A stretch of 64,000 nucleotides of DNA from Paroedura picta (GCF_049243985.1 NC_135373.1:93615213-93679212); one strand, 5' to 3'. Shown: positions 45,395 through 57,774, counted from the stretch's first letter. Notes: a model not told the origin generated them from the sequence alone. Numbers and translations: made by a program.

Positions 45395-45680
45395 AGAGAG
45401 CCTCTTGTGGCGCAGAGTGGTAAGCGGCAGAAATGCTGTCTGAAGCTGTCTGTCCATGAAGTTGGGAGTTCGATCCTAGCAGCCCGCTCAAAGTTGACTC
45501 ATTCTACCATCCTTCCGAGGTCGGTAATATGAGTACTCAGCTTGCTGGGGGGTAAAACGGCAATGACTGGGGAAGGGAATGGCAAACCACCCTGTATTGA
45601 GCCTGCCATGAAAACTCTAGAGGGCGTCACCCCAAGGGTCAGACATGACTTGGTGCTTGCACAGGGGATACCTTTACCTT
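45395..45680 (+). mobile_element. Sauria-type tRNA-derived SINE, near full length, plus strand
   Basis: Head 'GAGCCTCTTGTGGCGCAGAG', B-box 'GAGTTCGATCC' at 45466-45476, body 'CATCCTTCCGAGGTCGGTAA', BovB-like tail ending (CCTTTA)n. The target duplication is TAGGTATTGCAT (45383-45394) against TAGGTGTTGCAT (45681-45692), one mismatch. Confidence 0.9.
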
Positions 45681-46145
45681 TAGGTGTTGCATGCGCATGA
45701 TAATATTTGACTGCTCTAAGACTGAATATTAGAGCAAATGAATCTAGAAAGCTGTGATCAACTGCATTGAAATCTTAACGTGGGGACAGGTAACGGTTGC
45801 CTAGGTGGCCAGGCCCTATTTCCACTCTCCATGAACTGGAGAATCACACAAAAGTTTTCCTTCAGTCTAATGTTACACAGAATGACAATTACGTTAGAGC
45901 TAAATTGACATGCAGTTTCAAGGAATACATTTAACTGCAGTCCTCGGTAGGGTGGTCAGCTTCTAACCGGACCCTTATTAGCCATTATTTCATCAGCAGT
46001 AATTAGCAAGTGGTGATGTTTGTTGTGAAAGCATCACCTGTACCTGCCTGGCTGGCAGGGGTCTGTTTTATTTTTAAAAATACAGTGTAATAGCAATTGA
46101 GGCTGTTTTGTTTCTGGCCAGGCAACAGCCTGGCTCAGTCAAAGT

Positions 46146-46147
<2 letters not shown>

Positions 46148-46211
<64 letters not shown>
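46148..46211 (+). repeat. (AG)n microsatellite
   Basis: About 31 uninterrupted AG dinucleotides, in an ELK3 intron. Purine-only on the plus strand; likely length-polymorphic. Confidence 0.98.
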
Positions 46212-46214
<3 letters not shown>

Positions 46215-46929
46215 CTTGCTTAATTATGTTTTGAGTTCTGCTGGCACCATGGCCTTTTTCAGACTAAATATGAAATGACATGTTTAGGTCAAACGTCTTT
46301 CTTTAATCATAAAGTGGTTTCATGGTGCTGAGAATATAAAAGACTGATCCCTGAAGGACAAAATGTGTGTCTCTGCAGCTGTCTCTTCCCCTTTACTCCA
46401 GATGTTCAATAGCTTTTGACTCCTCCAGCACTGCATCTCTGGCAACTACCTGTGCAATGCGTGTGCTAGTGGCAGGAGGCTGCTACACGAACACTGAAAG
46501 GGACTGGCTAGCACAGGAGACTCAGTTTGGTTTTAGGAAGAGACTACTGGGAGTCAATTATTCTCCTTCATTGCTACCTTCTCACAGGAGAGGGTAATGT
46601 GAAGCTGTCATAGCAATGATAAGTCTGATAGTTTTAAGATAATCACTTGCATCTGTTTGAGGATTTCTGTTGGATGGAACAAATTTCTGCCTGTGGACCA
46701 TAATTTACACAAAGCAAAAATGATCAATCATGACAAGGGGTGAGTAGAAGCAGCAGGAGATGCATGGCTAAGATGTTATTTGATTCTTTCCTCCGTTTCC
46801 AAGCTAGCTGATCATAAAGTGTTTAAGAATGTATATTGCTCAATTGCTCATTCAACTGTAGATGTGTAGTCAGTTTTTCAGATTGTGGATAAGAAGGACT
46901 CCCCCCCCTTCCACATACAGTGATCTTCT

Positions 46930-47390
46930 GAGTATCTTGAATGTATTTATTTAACACGTTTTAATGCAGCATTTCCACGCAGTTAGGATCCTGAAGGTGT
47001 CCACATAAAAACATTTCAAAAACTGAACAGTTAAAAACATTTAAAATGATAAAATAATTCAGTAAAATCACATAGCAAAATACAAGAGGACAGCCAGTAC
47101 CTGTTATTGGGGGTACGCCCCCCCAGTCTTCAGTTGCTGGCAGAAGGTACTGATAGAGGGATATAAACAAATCTCCTTGGGGAGACAATTCCAAAGTCCT
47201 GGTCCCACGACCTAGAAAGCTCTTTATTAGGTCACCACAATTCTAGCTTCGAGTGGTGGTGGCCACCAAAGATGACTGGAGTGAACAGGTAGGTTCATAT
47301 GGGAGAAAGTGGTCCTTACATTGGTTCCAGGCCCTACAGGGCTTTTAAGGCCAATAGTGGAGGGCTTTTCTCTGTTACAGACCTTGGAAA
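46930..47390 (-). repeat. LINE 3' end (L2/CR1-like), minus strand
   Basis: It begins at an AT-rich 'GTATTTATTTAACACG' stretch and carries 'CAATTCCAAAGTCCTGGTCC', 'CCTACAGGGCTTTTAAGGCC' and similar blocks typical of L2-like 3' ends in squamates. Confidence 0.55.
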
Positions 47391-47599
47391 TCACCTATCC
47401 AAATACTTAGCTGGGCTTCTTAGCTTCTGAGAAATGCAAGATTAAGCTAGCCTGGGCCACTCAGTTCAAGACAGTTGGGTAAATATCAGCTCCTAATACA
47501 AGGGTGTGTTCACACATCCAGAATAAAAAGGAGATGTAAAATCATCTCACGGCTACTTTCAACTTGGGAACTATATACAGGCTTATAACTGAGGCCGGG

Positions 47600-48245
47600 C
47601 GGAAAGAAGATCAGCCCCCCCCCTCACAAACTGGTGGTAGAGAGCGTCACCCCCCACCGTAGATGAGGATGCGGAGAGCAAATGAGTAGGCTACGCCATC
47701 GCTGTTACAATTATTGTAAATCATTGGTTTTTATTGTCATTTTATGGTTTTAGGGGACGGGTTTATGTAAGCCGCCTCGAGCCTTCGGGGGAAGGCGGGG
47801 TATAAATATAAATATAATAATAATAATAATAAAAGTAGACTTGGGAGAATAATTTCTAAATCAGGCCTGAGATAATGATTTCTGCAGGTGCTTTCACAGT
47901 TCTGCAGGGCCTGCAAGACAGAGCTCTTCCGCCAGGTCTTTGGTTGAGACCAGGGTGTGGAAGATCGAGGGGCCCCTCCATGCTGAATACCAACTAGTAC
48001 TGTAATGAGAATGGCAGTCACCCCTGGACTTTCCCTTGAGGCACTGGGGAGTTGGAAATGGGGGGAGGAAGCTTGAGGTTTTTTAATGCTTGCCGCCAGG
48101 CTAGTGTGGAGTTAATAATTCTTTTTTAATATTCACTTTTATGTGGGGTTTTTATGTTTTCATCGTTGTAACCCACCGTGAGACAGTCATCTGATAGTGG
48201 TGGGAAATAAATCTAAATAATAAATAAAATAAAATAAAATAAAAT
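47600..48245 (+). repeat. Two plus-strand LINE 3' ends in a row
   Basis: The first ends 'GTAAGCCGCCTCGAGCCTTC...GGCGGGGTATAAATATAAAT' with (AAT)n at 47810-47832. The second begins near 47880 ('CTGCAGGGCCTGCAAGACAG', encoding the L2-like C-terminus) and ends 'GTGGTGGGAAATAAATCTAA' with (AAAAT)n at 48225-48245. Both are 5' truncated, one beside the other. Confidence 0.65.
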
Positions 48246-49728
48246 AGGAATCATGGGCATTTGAAGGAGGGCTTCAGAACTGCAGCTGAACAGAGAAGGT
48301 AAGGAAAATATAAGAGCCTTTCTACTCCAAATTTGTCAGACTTCAACATGATCAGTCCTTCAAGAAATCCTTCCTTAACACAGATTTTCGTGTAACTTCA
48401 TATTTACAGCCTTTTATGGAGAAGGAATGTGAGATTCTGAGCTTTAAACAGGGAAAGTTTAATATTCTGTAACATAAAACAACTCCTGATGGGAGTACCT
48501 GGGTTCCAGTTAATACTGTGGTGTTCCTTTTCTAAGGATTGTCAGAGAAGTCCCACTCAGCCCCATTCATTGTAAATCCATATTTAGTTTAGAAAATGCA
48601 GTGTGCTCAAACCCTCCAGATTCTCACTGATTAGAGCTTGATCATGCCACAAGACATGAGGTAGACAGTGAACCCTGAACAGTGATCAACTCATTTTGTG
48701 ACACTAAAAAAGGAAACACAGTTATTTTGGGAACAAAAGCCTGAGAGTTTGTGGCTCTTTTAAAAATAAACGACCTGACAGTTGCTTTCTGAGCTGTGGG
48801 ATGCTTGCTTAGAAAACTTTCAGCTTTATCATGAGTCATTTAGTTGAAGAAAACAGCTAATGCACACAGAAAAGCCATGCGGGACTAAGACTGAGGCTGC
48901 GATCCAGTGCATCCTTGCATAGGAATAAGTTCCACTGCCCATAATGGGGCTTATTTCTGAACAAGATTGCATAGGGGGCTGTGTTGCAGGATGGTGATGG
49001 GAGTGGAAGGCCCATTGACCCCACTGAGGCTTACTCCTAATGTAGGCTCAAGTTTCTGGAATCGTTCTGTCTGGCCAGTTATCTACTGTTGAATAAAATG
49101 TGCTGACTGCTCTGTCATAAAACATAATAAGGGATTTTTTTTTGCCTATATGATAACCTAAGTGTAAAGATCTAGGGATCTTTGCAAGTTTCATTCTCAG
49201 CTGCCTCCCGAGATACAGAAAGGGTGGCAGCCATGTGACCAGGAAGGACTGTGGGGGTATTCTTTCAGGGCCCAGGATCTCTCCCTGCCTGGCATTTGAC
49301 ATAAATGACCAGCGCTATCATGGTTTGAATATGCGTTTGTCTCAGAGCTTGGAAAAAATCACTGCCAGTCATAGTACACAGCCTCATCTTGTCAATCTTA
49401 CAAACAGGGAAGGACCAAGATGCCTTTATCCATTTCTTTTTGTTCCCTTACATTCTGTGTGTGAATGGTTGGCGGCCACCCATTTTCATTGCTGCCATCA
49501 ATTATTTGTTTATGTTTTTTAACCATAGTGTGCAATTTATAACTGTCATATAAAATGGGAATTTATTGGCGAACAAATAATATTGGGAAAAACACGTACC
49601 TCGAGCCAGTTGTCTTTGCTGACACGTTCTTGGGAGAAGTATAGGACGAGCTGCAATCAGCTGAAGAGGCCTTCAACTTTACATGGCCATTGAAAAGAGC
49701 AGCATCACAAACCTACTGTACTTTAGAA

Positions 49729-49809
49729 CAGGGATAGTCAACCTGTAGTCCTCCAGATGTCCATGGACTACAATTCCCATGAGCTCCTGCCAGCGTTTGA
49801 CTACCCCTA
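49729..49809. mobile_element. hAT foldback MITE, 81 bp, deleted relative of 44166
   Basis: It starts 'CAGGGATAGTCAACCTGTAG', identical in layout to the 44166 element, but most of the right arm is missing; the element jumps from 'CCATGAGCTCCTGCCAGCG' to 'TTTGACTACCCCTA'. An 8-bp duplication CTTTAGAA lies at 49721-49728 and 49810-49817. The last base is A instead of the expected G. Confidence 0.85.
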
Positions 49810-50790
49810 CTTTAGAAAACAGAATGCTGGTTCTGTCCCCAACTAGCAGCTGACAGCATGAGGCAGTAAAAGTGGTGACTCGGCAAACACACACACACGG
49901 AACTGTTACGGTCAGGGAAATCACCTCCTAGTGAAGAGAAAGCGATTTGCTGTGTCTCATTCTGTGGGACAAAACACAATTATCTATATAACAAGCAAAT
50001 TAAGTATAGGAATGACAAGGGAGACTTGCGGTCTTCTTAGCAAAATTATTGCACCCAAATTGGATATTTGGCAGTGTTTGGATCTCAGGTACATCTTCTG
50101 ACCCATTTGGTGAAGCTGTCATATTATGATTAAATATCATTGGTAAAATGCATTCTTCAAGTTCTATCCTTCAGTATATCTCTAGGACCAGTTCTGTTGA
50201 TGTTTGGCAAAAGGTGCTAGAATCATGACTCAAGGGTTACCATGTGTTTCCAGGGTTTTATTTAATATAGATAGAAGACACAGACGTTTTGAGCCCTCAA
50301 ATAGTTCATATTCTAGATTTTTATGTTTTTAACCTTTAAGATGGCTGAGGATATATTTCTTCATCTCTCCCTCACAGTCACCTTTTTTCTTGCTACTCCT
50401 TCCTTACCAGCAGGTTGCAGTGGTCCATAGTTGCATTAGACTGGCCCGGAGTCACCAGGGAATGAAGCCATTTGGAAACAGTGGTGTGGCTCATTGACTT
50501 GGAACATTAGTCAAGGCAACTTGAGTAATTGCATTGTTATGAAAGACAATTTTCAAATGTTTTTAATTAAGTACATCTTAATCATTAATCTTTAACCAAA
50601 GCTCAATGTTAAACATTTTGTAATCCAGTTCTGAGGTCAGGAAAAACAAACAGCTTCTGAGCAGAGAGAAGAGTTTTTAAACTATAGTACTGACGAAGTT
50701 GAGATGGGACCAGAAGAGGGAGTCCACGTGTTGAGACACAAATAAGGTGAAGGGTGGATGAAAACCCATTTGGTATGATTTGTATTGCAG

Positions 50791-50913
50791 ACCCCAAATG
50801 GATTGCTGCTGACCCCGAGTCCACTGCTATCCAGCATTCATTTCTGGAGCAGCCTCAGCCCTGTCGCTCCTTTGAGTCCTGCCAGGCTGCAAGGACCAAA
50901 TACATTGTTTCAG
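50791..50913 (+). CDS. ELK3: ELK3 coding exon 3: activation domain (residues 335-375)
   Basis: Acceptor TATTGCAG|ACCCCA, donor TTTCAG|GTAGGT, 41 codons, phase 0. It encodes [20 protein letters not shown] and then [21 protein letters not shown], the C-box activation domain shared by ternary complex factors. Ser357-Pro and Ser363-Pro are the ERK sites of Net that switch it from repressor to activator. Numbering matches the mammalian protein exactly because total length is equal. The exon's last codons TLFQ form the first half of the FxFP kinase-docking motif completed by the next exon. Skipping this exon would keep frame and delete the activation domain. Confidence 0.97.
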
Positions 50914-51384
50914 GTAGGTAACTGCACTCTCCAGGTGGTTCTTTCTGGCTTTACCCGAGAGACATATGCCTCATAACTGTTGAGTTTTTCAGGATAGTAG
51001 TTCCGCATCAGAAATCTGTCTCCGGTTTCATAATTCCATTGTGATACATCAGGCAAGAAAACAGACACACTTGATGAGCAAAAATGATTGCTATTCCATC
51101 TTTCAGAAGATAGATTTTCTCACACAGTGAGACAACTAAGAGCAAGAATTGCACCCAGGACAGTGATGGACATTTAGTGCTTTCCCCAGAATCAAAAGAA
51201 GTAGGAAATCCCCATACAGCCATGTTCCTCCAGTTTAAGTGCTTCTTCTATTGGAAATTTACTCAACTTTATGGAAGCCTCCTTAGACTGGAGGAGGACT
51301 TTAAATTTGGGTTGGTGGTGTAGCATGACTAATGTAGCTATGTGTACTGCCCTGTGAGGTAGTATTGGTCAAAGGATGGCTAAG

Positions 51385-51500
51385 TATTGTCTCCTGCTAT
51401 TACAACTGATCACCAGGAGATGGACATCAGTTACCTGGAAAAAATGCACCCCCCCCCCCAAATCTCCAGGTATTTCCTAACCTGGAACTGACAACCCCAC
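51385..51500 (-). repeat. Dispersed repeat, family not named (copy 3)
   Basis: Reversed match to the right half of 44376-44585 and to 36-250: 'ACAACTGATCACCAGGAGAT' and 'AAATCTCCAGGTATTTCCTA...CTGACAACCCC', interrupted by a run of C. Confidence 0.5.
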
Positions 51501-51535
51501 TAATTACATTGTTGAGCATAAATAACTCCCAATCT

Positions 51536-51765
51536 GACCTGGATAGGCCAGGCAAGCCCAATCCCCTCAGATGTCAGAAACTAAGCAGGGTCAGTCTAGT
51601 AAGTAGAAATGACCACCAAGGAATACCTGGGTCGTGACGTAGGGTCAGGCAACGGCAAATCATTTCCAAATGTCTCTTGTCTGGCTGGCAGGCAATCCTA
51701 AGATTTCTTGGCTATACTCTGCTATCCATTGGTCTGTCCCCAGTGAGGCTCTCGGCACCCTTATC
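51536..51765 (+). mobile_element. 5S rRNA-derived SINE, older copy
   Basis: 'CCTCAGATGTCAGAAACTAAGCAGGGTCAG' (in two parts: CTCAGATGTCAGAAACTA and AGCAGGGTCAG) matches the 5S rRNA central region. 'GACCACCAAGGAATACCTGG' and 'GGCAACGGCAAATCATTTCC' are the SINE body as in related copies. More diverged than the 21062 copy. Confidence 0.65.
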
Positions 51766-54700
51766 ACTAGAGGCTAGTATCTTTGAGCTTGTTTGGCTGG
51801 TGCAGAGAAAATCCTGCTCCCCGGCCTAGTTAACGGATGAGCAGTTAGCTAAACATTAGCCGATTCCTGTCAGGGAGCAAGCAAAGCAAATATGATCATA
51901 GAGATACTTTGCCATTGATGGTGGTATAGTTTTGGACCACCATGAACCTAAATCATCAAGCGTGGTGCCTGTGAATGACCATACATTCTTTGTAGGTGGC
52001 TGAGCTGCTTTTTAATTAAGCCTCTGTAGCAGCAACATTGTGGCATGTTTCCTTCCAGTATTTAGGTTTGTTTGTTTTTCCCTTCCCACTCAATGAATGC
52101 ACTCTAACAATGAAGGAAAAAATGCATGAAATAAAATGATGCAAGGTGGCAATGAAGGAAAAAGACTGGAAAACCAAGGTGGAGGAGATGCAAGACTACA
52201 ACATACAATGCCCAAATACAACAAGGTTTGACCCTATTAGATGTACTGCAGTCCTTGCTGAGGATGTGACTTCTATACAGCCAGCCTAGAGCTCTCTTTT
52301 GCCTCAGATAAACTCTTCATGTTTAGCATTTTGGCAGTTTGCACACTTGATTAGAGACACCCTGTTAGGATCAGATAGAAGCATCAAAGGACGTGCCCTG
52401 TAGTGAGAACCAAGTGCATCCAGCAAACGTTAGTGATAAATATAAGTGAAAAGGGAATCTGGATCTGTCACATCAAGGAGCCTTATTTGACTAATGTGTG
52501 GTTCAGAGAAAGGTCGAGATGACAAATCTGTTCGCATAGGAAAACTGTTCTTCCTAAGGACTGAACAAGAAGTGGCAATAGCAGCTGAATGTGAACCAAC
52601 TCTCTAAATATTTCACTGCAAATAAAAACTAGGGGAGGACTGACAGTTCTTTTCTCCTGTACTTTGAGGGCAAAGCAGAGCTTTTCGAATTTCAGAATTG
52701 TGTTTGGGCGTTAAAAGAACACATGCATGGGGCCCTGTGAGGAATGATTGGAAAGGAGGAAATAATCCAGATGAAAAAGATCCCCTTGACACACATTTTC
52801 CTCTCTGCTATATATGTTGTTAGGGCCCTGAGTAGGCCAGGCTCCGCCCCTCCCCCTCCTTATGGGACTTTCACCTGCTTTTGCCATTCTAAGGGCTCAG
52901 AGAATGCTCAGGCTTCCTCATGCCAGTTTTGGACTGTTTTATCCTTATCTTTTCAAATTTACAAACTAGCATTTTCTTCCCTATTTAGAGAGTCCATATA
53001 ACTATGAAGAAATCCTGACCTCATGGCTGGGCCCCGCAGAAATCCAAGTTTTGTTTGTCTGATATGGAGTGTACTGAGTTGAGTAATGCCCAAAATGCAG
53101 ACATCTTCCAAACACTATGGAAGAGGGGGCGGGGCTTTGAAGCACAAGGTCTGCTTGCTTCCCATTTTGGAGGAGTCCAAACCCAAAGGGCTTTTTCTCC
53201 CCTTTGCGATCTCTGTGTGCGCGTGGCTGAGATTCTTTTTGTTTTCAGAACAGTGTGCCACTCATACTTCCTTTCCCTTACAGCAGGAAAAAGAGCCGCT
53301 GTGAGGAGACAGAAGGGAGGTTTGTGTCTGAGCTGCCACACTGATGCTGTGTTTAGTTGTATACGCAAGGACCAAAGCAGATGCTATGTGGCAGTTGTTT
53401 CAGTGCTGTATGAGCCATGTTAACATATAAAACTAGGACAGCCTAACTTTTAACATCCAAAGGAATGCATGCTAGAACAGAATGGAACTCTCTCATACCT
53501 TCATCCTCCTGCGCCATGGTTCAGTCAGATGGTCACTTTTTCCAGCCAACAGACTCTGTCCTGATTTTTAAAAGGCGTGTTTCTAAAAAAACAAACCAAT
53601 GCGACACTGGAAAAATGTGAAGGGAAGATGAAAAAGAAATAAGGAGGTGAACACTAACACCACCACTGATGATAGCACCCTTGCTCAAAAATCTTGATAT
53701 TTAAAGGGACATCTGTAAGAAAACAAACTGACATGACAATTGGGAAAAGGTGGAGGAAGAAAAGGCATGCAGAATGCCTGTGCTCAACGACGATTCTCAT
53801 GCTAGCAGATCAGCTGCTAAGAAAAGCAGGAATAAGTCATGTGTCCAGAAAACCTGTCTGCAAAGGTAATAAAAATGCGTATTTATAGACCATAAGAGAA
53901 AAGAGGAACCAGGATTTAGACATCCTCATGAACGTGCTTATTCCAAAGGCTTCCCCAAAATGAAACTTGTCCTGATCGAGTAGTTATTGTTGGGGGGCGG
54001 ATCACATTTGCCTTCCTGTAGAAGTTCTTCCTTCATGAGGAGGCAGGGAGCTGTTAGAGAGACTTACAGTAGACAGATTATTTGGTGTACAAGTTCTTAG
54101 GGATGGTGAAACCAGTTTTGTCCAGGTTGGCATACAGGTAAATCAACTTCCATTTACCAGCAGAGCGAGCAAACAGTTCTGCATTAGTCAGATTACTTCA
54201 GCGGTGCAGGTTAACTGGGAGAACATCTTATGGAATTTCATGGCCTGACTCTGGATTTGAAAACTTGAAACATAATTAGGGCAATGAGAGACTTGTTCAG
54301 AGCTGCAGTTTACTTTGCTAGAAAGGTCTACCAAATAGCAAGGGGGCACAACTGGGAACTGGCATTTATCTGTATACCATACACTTATACAATAATCTGT
54401 TCAGCCATTACTTGCCTTAGAATTGCACCAAACAGCTTCAGGGAAGACCCTTGGACCTTTGAAGTTAGATGCTATGTAAACACATAATGAAGAGAAGTCA
54501 TAGCCAGGGCAAGTGGAGGCTGAGTGTAAGTAGAAGCCTTATCAGCTCATGAAGGCGTGTTGCATAATAGGTGCATATGCTCCAGCTGTTGCTGTAGACC
54601 AGGAATAGTTTTTATTTTCTGATATCTATCCCGAAGAAGTCACTATTCCTAGCAAGACATTTCTTTTTTTGGGGGGGAGGGTCTTTTAAAAATATTTTGT

Positions 54701-56495
54701 TATTGTGACTGCATTTGTTCTAGTGTCAGCCACAGCTAGTCATTGTCTGGCACTTAGGCCACATTGTTAGTGCTACATGCAAGCGTTTCTATTTGTGGTA
54801 TTATCAAGACAGTGCCCATGTAGTGCCTGAACGGCAGTTTTATAGGCTTGGTTGATTTTGAATGACACCCTTTTGCTTTGTAATCAGTGCAGGGCAGGCT
54901 GTTTTAGGACATGGTGTACAGTAGACTGACAAGACCTTCTGTAATGCATTTGGGTGCGCCTGCAGTCTCTCTTTTCACCTATGAAACAGCAATAGTTTAA
55001 GTAGAAAGGCAATTGGCTTGATTGTAATTCTAGTGGAACTGTGCCATCACTGGGTTGTAGAAAATTTATGAAGACAAAGAAAATGCAAAAGGACATCCAT
55101 TTGGGTAATAAAATTCTCTGACAGAATGAAAATCTTACGGACAGTTGAATTTGTGACAGTTTCCCCTATAGGACACATCTGTGTTAAAAAAATGACAAAA
55201 GTTGACAAAATGCAGGATCTCCCCCCTCCCTTCCCCCTTGACTGATTATACAGTGAAATGAGGTTGGGCTAAGGATTTTGGAGGGCTCCAAGCACTGTCA
55301 AGCTTGCACTTCCTCTTCCTCCATCCTGAAGCATCTTTAAAGACAACACAGCAAGCTGCACGTGGCCAGTAGGCCATCCTGAATTCTCACGTTTCTTCTA
55401 GCAGTGGTAGGGAGAGATGTTGAGGGGATATCTAGAGATGGCTGCTCAGAGTAGTTTAGCCCCCCCCCCCCGAGTTAAGCTACCTATGCCTTCCTTTTCA
55501 TAAGGAAATTGTTTTCATCAGTGATCTCCCAACAGTTTAGCTGTATCAGTCTTTTCCTCTGAAAATCAGAAAGAGATTGATGGCATTGTAAAGACTAACT
55601 GATAGCATTAACCCATAGATATTTTAAATCTGTGTGCCATGGAAGCAATTAGTGTAAGGAGACAACCTTTTAAAAACAAAGCCACAACTTTTAAGAGCAT
55701 TTTACACATCATGCAAAATGAGATGGTAGAGTGAGTGTAGAGAAATGCCAGGATGTGACCTGTGTTCATCAATATGGCAGGATCATGGTTACACAGTGCC
55801 TTTCATTTGTTGTAAAAGATGTTCTTCATTAAGCTTTTCCTGTTAGAAAAAACTTGCTTGATTTTACTGTTCATGTTTTAGTAAATGTTTATCCTATTTT
55901 GTCCATACTGGGGACATGGAGTAGCTTACAGAGTGCAATAAACATTTAAAAAACAGTTTTCCAAATCACACATCTAAGTAAGTCCTCCCACTGCATACTT
56001 CAGTCAGGTAAGAAACCAAGAGGACATTCCAAGCTGCTGGTGATGGTTCTATGACATGGCATACACCAGACACCAGGCAAGGGCCCAAGAGGCTTTGTCT
56101 CCTGTCTCTCTGGGCACACCCAAGCTTTAAATTACCTGCTACAAGGGAGAGAAAAATGCACAGTTCAGCTCTTACTCAGCCAGCGTCTATGTTCTCAGTT
56201 CCCTCCAAGTTTCTTAGCATTTGTGAAAATTTCTAGGTGAAGCAGCTCTAATTAATATCTTGAAGATTAAATAGCTTTGTGAAACAGGCATTTCTACATG
56301 GCAGTAGTCATAAATTTGTCAAAGTGCTTTGTAGAATATTTTTATGACACACGTGCATCCTTCCTTTTGCAAAATTCCAATGTCAGTTTCTCTTTAGAAG
56401 AAATATTTCTGAAACACTACCCAAAAAAGGCTGTAGATATGCAGTGCTTAATGTGCTTCTCAGACAATAAGGATTTCCCTTTGTTCCTCTTGCAG

Positions 56496-56594
56496 TTTCC
56501 AACTCTGCTAAATGGTCACATCCCAGTGCCAATTCCCAACTTGGATGGGGCCTCTTCGCCAGTGCTTCTTTCTCCAAATGCTCATAAATCCTGA
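56496..56594 (+). CDS. ELK3: ELK3 last coding exon (residues 376-407 and stop)
   Basis: Acceptor CTTGCAG|TTTCCA in phase 0. It encodes [18 protein letters not shown] then [14 protein letters not shown] and TGA. Together with the preceding exon it makes FQFP at 374-377, the FxFP (DEF) ERK-docking motif conserved in Elk1, Elk3 and Elk4. The closing '[12 protein letters not shown]' resembles the mammalian Net C-terminus with a few substitutions. The full protein is 407 residues, so nothing is missing. Confidence 0.97.
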   Translation, partial: FPTLLNGHIPVPIPNLDGASSPVLLSPNAHKS

Positions 56595-57640
56595 TGTCTC
56601 ACCAATCTAAGGACTTGCTAACAAACTGGATTTAACACAGCCATTCTGATGGGTTTCATTTTTTTCTGGTGACAGAGGACACAATGAAAACCCTCTTTTA
56701 CTATGGTTTGCACTTTTCATTACATGGATGATCTACTTTTATTATGTTTATATTTAGCATTTTTTAAACAGTGGTTTTTTTTGTATAAGAATCTGTTGTG
56801 CATTAAAATGAGTTATAATTTTTATATCCTAGCTCCAAGTGTTGAACACTGTTAATGAAGTACTTTCTTAATAGAGCAAAAACAGTATCTAAAGGATGTG
56901 AAACTTTTTAATCTTGTACTTCTGCATATTATGCATTGTGCTTTTGTAACTATAACCGGCTGTGCCTTCTTTTGCATAATGTTATATAAATGATTTTTTT
57001 ATATTTTCCAGTATTAAGATAAAAGTTGAAAAAGGAACCAAGTATTGGACAGCCCCCCTACCCTGCTAGTATGTCAGTATTTTCCCTGCAGTATTTCCCC
57101 TGTACGGTGCAGTGTATTCATGTAACTTTGAATTAAGTGCTTTCTAATTATGTAAAGAAGTTTTTTTTCCAATTGCCTTGATGAATTGAAAGATCATAAA
57201 TGTTTTAGCCAGGAAGTATGCTTAAGAAAAGGACACTATTGAGATACAGGTGCTTCTTCACTGTAAGAAGAGGAACATGGCCTTAAAAAAATTAACGTCT
57301 TTACAGTAAGATGATGTAACCTTGCTCAGTACCACTCATTTCCTATATTAATCAAATTGACTTTATAAGTCTTGAACTTTCCAGATTTCTTCCCCCGAGT
57401 GATTCTTGGGGATGAACAACAAGTGGCTCTGGTTATGTTTGGTAAAAGCTGTTTTTTAAAAAAATCTTAGGCTGTTTTAAGAAAAAAATATTTCTTTCCC
57501 TTATGACTGCAAGACACAAGGACAAACAGACACGACGTGAACCTATCAGTAATCGGAAAGCAGATACTGTTCTACCCAAAGTACTTTCAGCAGTAATTCT
57601 TCCCTGTACTAACCAGAAACTGAGCATTCTCATTTGGCAA
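56595..57640 (+). other. ELK3: ELK3 3' untranslated region (end not fixed)
   Basis: AT-rich sequence directly after the stop codon, with an ATTAAA hexamer at 56802-56807 that could be an early poly(A) signal. No canonical AATAAA is seen until 59549, with others at 59684 and 59897, so a longer transcript is possible. The 57.78-58.38 kb repeat would then lie inside that longer UTR. The true 3' end cannot be set from sequence alone. Confidence 0.6.
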
Positions 57641-57774
57641 TACCAGGCATCCCAACTGCTTTGAACACTGAAGGCAGTGGAAAAGAGTTTGTGACAAAAT
57701 TAATGAATGACATGAGAGAAAGAGATAAAGCATTCAGCCCTTTAGGCAGAGATGTAGTAGGCTAGAAGAGAGCA

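Larger units (their letters stand above)
41439..50790. other. ELK3: ELK3 intron between coding exons 2 and 3
   Basis: 9.35 kb, GT-AG, phase 0. It holds a CR1 LINE, two hAT foldback MITEs, a full SINE, LINE 3' ends and an (AG)n tract, listed separately. The stretches 43110-44060, 44590-45380, 45700-46135, 46215-46920, 48250-49720 and 49820-50780 show no gene and no clear named repeat. 48895-48990 contains a palindromic squamate repeat ('GGAATAAGTTCCACTGCCCATAATGGGGCTTATTTC'). Confidence 0.85.
50914..56495. other. ELK3: ELK3 last intron
   Basis: 5.6 kb, GT-AG, phase 0, with acceptor TTCCTCTTGCAG. Repeats at 51385-51500 and 51536-51765 are listed separately. 51800-55880 shows no gene and no clear repeat; several short frames (53055-53423 on plus and 53021-53368 on minus mirror each other) are chance. 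55888-55935 resembles a decayed SINE/LINE tail in minus orientation. Confidence 0.85.

Noticed and set aside
53021-53423. Overlapping 115- and 122-codon frames on opposite strands
   Set aside because: Mirror-image frames in an ELK3 intron without motif or splice sites; most likely chance.
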